DNA of 10,927 bases from Bacteroidales bacterium UBA5266 (GTDB lineage: Bacteria > Bacteroidota > Bacteroidia > Bacteroidales > WCHB1-69): NCBI GenBank assembly GCA_002411545.1, contig DHTG01000007.1:1-10927 (forward strand). The letters are read 5' to 3'. Numbering within the stretch: the stretch's first letter is position 1; every line of letters starts with the position of its first letter. Below, piece by piece: positions 6,833 to 10,927 of this stretch. The position numbers and the translations under genes are program-made. A model generated the notes under the pieces. The model had not been told where the DNA came from and did no database searches. It saw nothing but the letters and a program-made list of their open reading frames with translations.

Positions 6833-7309
6833 ATGAAAACAGCTATTTTTCCGGGATCTTTTGATCCTATCACTAAAGGACATGAAGACATTATACTACG
6901 TGCTTCTCTCTTATTTGATAAGCTGATTGTGGCTATTGGACAAAATAGTGAAAAAAAATATATGTTTTCTCCCGAACAACGACTACTTTGGTTAAACAAA
7001 ACGTTCGAAAATTATGATAATATTCATTGTGTGATCTATACCGGATTAACTGTCGATTATTGTAAAGCAAACCATATCAAATATATCATTAGAGGTATAC
7101 GAAGCATCAATGATTTTGAAAATGAAAATAGCATAGCTTATATGAATAAAGCCTTGCATACCAATATAGAAACGGTTTTCTTACTTACCGACAGACATTA
7201 TGCACATATTTCTTCTTCTGCTGTCAAGGAAATTATTCTTAACAAAGGAAATGTTACAGATTTTATTCCGAATACTATAATCATCAATCATCATGAAACT
7301 AGCCCTTAA
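6833..7309 (+). CDS. coaD: Phosphopantetheine adenylyltransferase
   Basis: The 158-residue product catalyses the penultimate step of coenzyme A synthesis, joining 4'-phosphopantetheine and ATP to give dephospho-CoA. The nucleotidyltransferase signature FPGSFDPITKGH (6-17) contains the TxGH motif (Thr14, His17). RGIRSINDFENENSIAYMNKAL (88-108), Lys41/Lys42 and the ISSSAVKEI segment (126-134) are the other family landmarks. Length is normal. The start is 11 bases after the prfA stop and the last 17 bases overlap the start of the next gene, which indicates one operon with possible translational coupling. The C-terminal tail NHHETSP is encoded within that overlap and looks non-conserved. Confidence 0.95.
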   Translation: MKTAIFPGSFDPITKGHEDIILRASLLFDKLIVAIGQNSEKKYMFSPEQRLLWLNKTFENYDNIHCVIYTGLTVDYCKANHIKYIIRGIRSINDFENENSIAYMNKALHTNIETVFLLTDRHYAHISSSAVKEIILNKGNVTDFIPNTIIINHHETSP

Positions 7310-8735
7310 AGCAAGCTATGTTTGTATAGGAATTATTCTCCTAACAACAGATATATTTGCCCTCAAACACGTAATTATCCAAGGCGAAGCGGCTTTTGCC
7401 AAAGGGGCTGAAATTAGATTTTATCTTTGTGATGAGCTACTGACCGGAAATAAAACATTGATAACAAAAACATATATCAATGAGGAAGGTGCTTTTCAGG
7501 TAGAAATTCCTGTTTTAGAGACTCGTGAACTCATCCTAAATATCAACACCAGCGAAGGAAGTATCTTTGTTGAACCCGAAAAGAACTACAATATTATCTT
7601 ACACACAAACGAACAACTAATCAACCGAATTGATGCAAAATATTTGGGAAATACTATCCAAATATCCATTTTGAATTCCGACACAAACGAACTTAACTGG
7701 AAAATTAATTTTTTCAATCAGTATTACAATTACTTCCTATATAAACATAGTGTACCTATAATAAGCATGATTCCACAAAATGTTTATGATAGTTTACTGC
7801 AAATAATTACCGATAGGTTTCCTTTACATATCGACACCCTCGACTTTTATAGCATCTATACCACTTTTCGCATTGCTCAAATTGAAAAAATGTATTATAA
7901 AAAAAGCATGCAGAAACTTTACGATAAATATTTAAATAATAAATATATCCATTACCATAATCCTGCTTATATGGATTTTTTTATTCAATGCTATGATAAT
8001 TATATTTACGCAGGTTCTAAATATATTACAAGAAAATTGTTATTATATGATATAAACCAACTTAACGATTACTATACCCTTTCCAATGATTTAGGGAAAG
8101 ACCCATATCTATTAAATGAAATGGTTCGCGAAATAGCCCTTATTAAAAATCTAAGCACTTTATTTTTACAGCATGAGGATTTCAACAAAAAAAACCTATT
8201 GTCATTACTGCGAAAAATAGCCGAAACTACCAAATTTGAAGAACACAAAAAAATGGCGGAAAACACTATCTTTAATCTTACAAATCTGAAAGCTGGCAGC
8301 ATAGCCCCTGATTGTCAATTTAAAGACATACACAATAACACCCTAAAACTTTCAGACTATAAAGGGAAATATGTGTTTCTTCATTTCTTCACACTCGACT
8401 GTCAGGAATGCATACGCGAAATGCTGATTATAAAAAAACTATATGAAATGTACGGTGATTACGTAGAATTTTTCAGCGTGATGCTCGATGTAGAACCTTC
8501 AAAACTTTACCATTTTGTAAGCGCATATCCCGAATTCAAATGGAATTTCGTACATTTTAATAAAGATTTCACCTTTATTGATGCCTATAAAATTTATTCT
8601 TTACCACTGGGAATGTTCCTTAACGAAAAAAGCTACATTATTTCCTACCCCACACCCATCGCTACGGAATTAGGTTCATTATTCCTTTTTACTTTTAAAG
8701 ATGTGATTCATTCACCGTATCGTACAAAAAATTGA
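7293..8735 (+). CDS. Secreted thioredoxin-fold (TlpA-like) protein
   Basis: The 480-residue product has a signal peptide (hydrophobic about 7-19, cleavage near FALK at 22-25) and should act in the periplasm or cell envelope. After it comes a beta-rich region (about 25-105) that resembles the DUF4369-type N-terminal domain of Bacteroidota redox proteins (moderate recognition). A long, Tyr-rich and probably helical middle segment (about 130-330) follows, which I cannot assign. The C-terminal thioredoxin-like domain (about 334-470) opens with AGSIAPDCQFKDI. It has a CxxC redox motif, Cys370-Gln-Glu-Cys373, and a probable cis-proline at Pro438 in YSLPLGMFL. A thiol-disulfide oxidoreductase role is likely; the substrate is unknown. 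CQEC is an unusual dipeptide between the cysteines. It overlaps coaD by 17 bases. The final codons lie in an AT-rich hairpin. Confidence 0.8.
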   Translation: MKLALKASYVCIGIILLTTDIFALKHVIIQGEAAFAKGAEIRFYLCDELLTGNKTLITKTYINEEGAFQVEIPVLETRELILNINTSEGSIFVEPEKNYNIILHTNEQLINRIDAKYLGNTIQISILNSDTNELNWKINFFNQYYNYFLYKHSVPIISMIPQNVYDSLLQIITDRFPLHIDTLDFYSIYTTFRIAQIEKMYYKKSMQKLYDKYLNNKYIHYHNPAYMDFFIQCYDNYIYAGSKYITRKLLLYDINQLNDYYTLSNDLGKDPYLLNEMVREIALIKNLSTLFLQHEDFNKKNLLSLLRKIAETTKFEEHKKMAENTIFNLTNLKAGSIAPDCQFKDIHNNTLKLSDYKGKYVFLHFFTLDCQECIREMLIIKKLYEMYGDYVEFFSVMLDVEPSKLYHFVSAYPEFKWNFVHFNKDFTFIDAYKIYSLPLGMFLNEKSYIISYPTPIATELGSLFLFTFKDVIHSPYRTKN

Positions 8736-8750
8736 AAATCAATTTTTTTT
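8726..8750 (+). terminator. AT-rich hairpin with U tract overlapping the stop codon
   Basis: AAAAAATTG (8726-8734) pairs with CAATTTTTT (8740-8748) around a 5-base loop, and two more T residues follow. The TGA stop of the thioredoxin-fold gene (8733-8735) lies inside the structure. The stem has only one G-C pair, so termination is probably partial, but position and U tract fit an intrinsic terminator of the prfA-coaD operon. Confidence 0.4.
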
Positions 8751-8799
8751 ATAAAACAAAAATAATTTCAAAAAAGTAGTTTTATATATAAATAAGTAC

Positions 8800-8807
8800 T
8801 AACTTTG
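8800..8807 (+). promoter_or_regulatory. -7 promoter element of gdhA
   Basis: TAACTTTG matches TAnnTTTG exactly. A TTTT at 8780-8783 lies at -33 with a 16-base gap and is a weak match. The transcript would carry an AT-rich leader of about 60 bases before the gdhA ATG at 8875, with no hairpin that I can see. Confidence 0.6.
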
Positions 8808-8874
8808 CATCTGTTTTTCAAATTTAATATATAAATATAAACTCAATATAATCAACAATAAAAAAATATCTGTT

Positions 8875-10218
8875 ATGGATTTAAAGAAAATAATCGCCGA
8901 ATTAGAGGCAAAAAACCCAGCTCAACCTTTGTACATTCAAGCAGCAAAGGAAGTACTTGAAACCATTGTAGATTTCGTAAATCAAAACCCTAAATACGAT
9001 AAATATGCTATCGTAGAAAGAATTTTGGAACCCGAAAGAATCATCAAATTCAAAGTAACTTGGGTAGACGACAAAGGCAATATTCAAGTAAACCGTGGAT
9101 ACAGAGTACAACATAACATGGCTATAGGCCCTTACAAAGGTGGCATTCGTTTTCACCCGAGCGTGAACGAAGATTCCATGAAATTTTTGGCTTTCGAACA
9201 AACCTTTAAAAACTCTTTAACAACTCTTCCCATGGGAGGCGGTAAAGGCGGTTCCGATTTCAATCCTCAAGGAAAATCGGAAAATGAAGTAATGCGTTTC
9301 TGCCAAGCTTTCATGACCGAACTTCAAAAATACATAGGTCCTGAAACCGACGTTCCCGCAGGCGACATAGGTGTTGGCGGTCGTGAAATCGGTTTTATGT
9401 TCGGACAATATAAACGTTTACGCGAACACCACGTGGGTGTATTAACCGGAAAAGGTTTGGAATGGGGTGGCTCTTTGGTTCGTCCAGAAGCTACCGGTTT
9501 CGGCTCCGTTTATTTCTTACAAGGTATGATTAAAGCGAAAAAAGATAAATTAGAAGGCAAACGTGTGGCATTGTCCGGTTTCGGTAATGTTTCATGGGGT
9601 GCTGCCCTTAAATTGGCCGAATTAGGTGCTAAAGTGGTTACTATCTCCGGTCCTGACGGTTACATCTTAGACGAAGAAGGAATCACTACTCCCGAAAAAA
9701 TTGCTTACATGAATGAATTGCTTCAAACACGTAACAATGTAGTAGCTCCTTTCGCCGATAAATTCAAGTCAGCTAAATTCTTCCCGGGTAAAAAATCATG
9801 GGAAGTAAAAGTCGACATCGCTATGCCTTGCGCTATCCAAAACGAATTAAACGATAAAGACGCCGCTCAATTAATTAAAAACGGTGTTCAATACGTTGTG
9901 GAAACTTCCAATATGGGATGTACCGCCGAAGCCGTTATCGCTCTTCAAAAAGCAAAAGTTAACTTTGCCCCGGGTAAAGCTGCCAATGCAGGCGGTGTGG
10001 CCACTTCAGGTTTGGAAATGTCGCAAAATTCAATGAAACTTTCATGGTCAGCTAAGGAAGTTGATGAAAAATTACATGGAATTATGAATAACATCCACGA
10101 TAACTGTGTGAAATACGGAAAAGAAAAGAACGGTTACATCAATTACGTTAAAGGTGCTAACATAGCAGGCTTTATTAAAGTGGCCGAAGCTATGATTGCC
10201 CAAGGTGTTGCTTACTAA
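8875..10218 (+). CDS. gdhA: Glutamate dehydrogenase, hexameric 50-kDa class
   Basis: The 447-residue product interconverts 2-oxoglutarate plus ammonium and L-glutamate in the cytosol. The catalytic set known from Clostridium symbiosum GDH is all present: Lys88 (PYKGG), Lys112, the catalytic Lys124 in MGGGKGGSDFNP, Asp164 in PAGDIG and Ser378 in VATSGLEMSQ. The Rossmann motif SGFGNVSWG (234-242) follows. Phe236 and Pro260 (in SGPDG) match the residues of the NAD-dependent C. symbiosum enzyme. NAD use or dual NAD(P) use is therefore possible, and the cofactor cannot be settled from sequence alone. Codon choice is more uniform and richer in C-ending codons than neighbouring genes, which suggests high expression. 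It has its own promoter and a strong terminator, so it is monocistronic. Confidence 0.96.
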   Translation: MDLKKIIAELEAKNPAQPLYIQAAKEVLETIVDFVNQNPKYDKYAIVERILEPERIIKFKVTWVDDKGNIQVNRGYRVQHNMAIGPYKGGIRFHPSVNEDSMKFLAFEQTFKNSLTTLPMGGGKGGSDFNPQGKSENEVMRFCQAFMTELQKYIGPETDVPAGDIGVGGREIGFMFGQYKRLREHHVGVLTGKGLEWGGSLVRPEATGFGSVYFLQGMIKAKKDKLEGKRVALSGFGNVSWGAALKLAELGAKVVTISGPDGYILDEEGITTPEKIAYMNELLQTRNNVVAPFADKFKSAKFFPGKKSWEVKVDIAMPCAIQNELNDKDAAQLIKNGVQYVVETSNMGCTAEAVIALQKAKVNFAPGKAANAGGVATSGLEMSQNSMKLSWSAKEVDEKLHGIMNNIHDNCVKYGKEKNGYINYVKGANIAGFIKVAEAMIAQGVAY

Positions 10219-10244
10219 TTTTTAGTTTACAATACATATAGAAA

Positions 10245-10274
10245 AGAGGACGTTGCTAACGCCCTCTTTTTTTT
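10245..10274 (+). terminator. Strong intrinsic terminator of gdhA
   Basis: AGAGGACGTT (10245-10254) pairs with AACGCCCTCT (10258-10267) around a GCT loop, with one A-C mismatch, and runs straight into eight T residues (10267-10274). It starts about 27 bases after the gdhA stop. This is the clearest rho-independent terminator in the window. Confidence 0.85.
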
Positions 10275-10426
10275 ATCTACACCGCCAAAACCCGCAAAGG
10301 ATTTTTAATTTTTATATATGTGAATATGGATGATATTTGTGTCCCTGATGTCGTTTGTGTCCTTTGATAAAAATTTGAAAAGCTGACAGATGAGAACTTT
10401 TTCTTAACTTCTTAATGGTTAAAAAT
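10275..10426. other. Non-coding stretch with a short direct repeat
   Basis: I see no gene here. TTTGTGTCC occurs twice, at 10336-10344 and 10354-10362, 18 bp apart. The rest is AT-rich with no clear hairpin. Together with the inverted-repeat element and the spacer to 10698, the gene-free region after gdhA spans about 480 bases. The spacer 10596-10698 holds only an 8-bp inverted repeat, TGTATTAG (10610-10617) and CTAATACA (10650-10657), of doubtful meaning. Confidence 0.4.
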
Positions 10427-10595
10427 TGGTTGTACTAGAGCCCCCCCCTGAAACAAGCTTGCTTTGCTGGGAGGCAGGCTTGTCTCGATCACCTGAGAAG
10501 CTTCGTAGGTTTTGCTGAGAAGCCTCTCACGCAATCGAGACAAAGCAGCATTTTTTACTGACAAGCTTGTTTCAAGGGGTATTCTAGTACAATCA
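10427..10595. repeat. Nested long inverted-repeat element (MITE- or REP-like), about 169 bp
   Basis: Three sets of arms nest around a common centre. The outer arm TTGTACTAGA (10430-10439) pairs with TCTAGTACAA (10583-10592) and extends to 10427 and 10595 with one G-U pair. A middle arm of 13 bp, TGAAACAAGCTTG (10449-10461), matches CAAGCTTGTTTCA (10562-10574) perfectly, with CCCC/GGGG beside it (10445-10448, 10576-10579). An inner arm, TTGTCTCGAT (10480-10489), matches ATCGAGACAA (10534-10543). The core holds a direct repeat CTGAGAAGC (10493-10501, 10515-10523), and TTTGCTGGGAGGC (10463-10475) resembles TTTGCTGAGAAGC (10511-10523). The element is visibly richer in G and C than its flanks and carries a run of eight C. 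It has no coding capacity that I can see. It could be a non-autonomous mobile element, a REP-type repeat or a structured RNA between convergent genes. Confidence 0.75.
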
Positions 10596-10698
10596 TAAAA
10601 TAATGATATTGTATTAGTTATTAAAAGGATTTTTATCTCAAATTTACTGCTAATACATTAAAAATCACAAATAATAGTCATTAATCAGGACAAGTCAT

Positions 10699-10927
10699 TT
10701 ATATATCCCTATTTTGTTTTTTATAACGAAACTTTTTTATTCTTTTCAAAAAGAGTTCTATCCATCCCGATATGGCAAGTGACGACACACCAAGAGCTAT
10801 ACCATTCAAAACGGTCATATCATCATTAAGTTCCGGTGTAATAAAAGATCCGTCAATAGTAAAACAATATCCTATTATGTCTAAGCAACCCAAAAAAATA
10901 AATATACTACATAAACATAACAAAAAA
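10699..10927 (-). CDS. C-terminal fragment of a small membrane protein (runs off the window)
   Basis: The minus-strand frame is open from the right edge to a TAA at 10699-10701 and gives at least 75 codons. I do not recognise it. It has two hydrophobic segments, LCSIFIFLGCLDIIGYCF near the window edge and LNGIALGVSSLAISGWIELFL about 20 residues later, and ends in a strongly basic tail (KRIKKFRYKKQNRD). This looks like a pair of membrane helices with a cytoplasmic basic end. There is no ATG before the first helix inside the window; the only candidate start there is a TTG at 10923, so the true start probably lies beyond base 10927. It converges on gdhA with the inverted-repeat element between them. 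Confidence 0.5.
   Translation of the reverse strand, partial: FLLCLCSIFIFLGCLDIIGYCFTIDGSFITPELNDDMTVLNGIALGVSSLAISGWIELFLKRIKKFRYKKQNRDI

Noticed and set aside
8902..9408. Minus-strand open frames inside gdhA
   Set aside because: They are explained by the codon use of a strongly conserved plus-strand gene.
10493..10523. CRISPR-like repeat from the two CTGAGAAGC copies
   Set aside because: Only two 9-bp copies 22 bp apart inside an inverted-repeat structure, with no spacer array and no cas genes.

Overview
The window reads as ordinary chromosome from a low-GC member of the Bacteroidota, probably Bacteroidales-like. Four genes are preceded by the TAnnTTTG -7 element typical of that phylum, at 284-291, 4670-4677, 5699-5706 and 8800-8807. 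Purine-rich Shine-Dalgarno sequences are largely absent. The protein set also fits: a Bacteroidota-specific secreted GATase-like family, a membrane-anchored LytTR regulator, a secreted thioredoxin-fold protein and a Clostridium-symbiosum-type hexameric glutamate dehydrogenase. No phage, plasmid, CRISPR or tRNA/rRNA signal was seen.

Layout. Bases 1-280 are AT-rich and gene-free. A secreted protein of the family often labelled 'asparagine synthetase B' follows (311-1570, +). Converging on it is a three-gene minus-strand operon, fabH-like (4452-3487), fabF (3453-2221) and fabZ (2184-1735), which ends at a 10-bp perfect hairpin with a U-rich tail (1668-1693). Divergent from that operon is a four-helix membrane protein with a C-terminal LytTR DNA-binding domain (4699-5553, +). 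The 246-bp divergent region between them carries four GGG-centred units at an exact 20-bp spacing. Next comes a plus-strand run of prfA (RF1), coaD and a secreted thioredoxin-fold protein; coaD overlaps the last gene by 17 bases. After an AT-rich hairpin and a new promoter comes gdhA (8875-10218) with a strong intrinsic terminator. The right end holds a GC-richer, nested inverted-repeat element of about 169 bp (10427-10595) between gdhA and a convergent membrane-protein fragment that runs off the window.

How the genes may work together. The fab operon supplies condensation (KAS III, KAS II) and dehydration steps of type II fatty-acid synthesis; ACP, malonyl transferase and both reductases must come from elsewhere. 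Its placement head-to-head with a membrane-embedded LytTR regulator, across a phased repeat array, makes a membrane-sensing lipid regulatory unit the most interesting hypothesis here. PrfA, CoaD and GdhA are housekeeping functions in translation termination, CoA synthesis and nitrogen assimilation or glutamate catabolism. The other item worth following up is the structured repeat at 10427-10595. I did not find clear evidence for a wholly new biological system.
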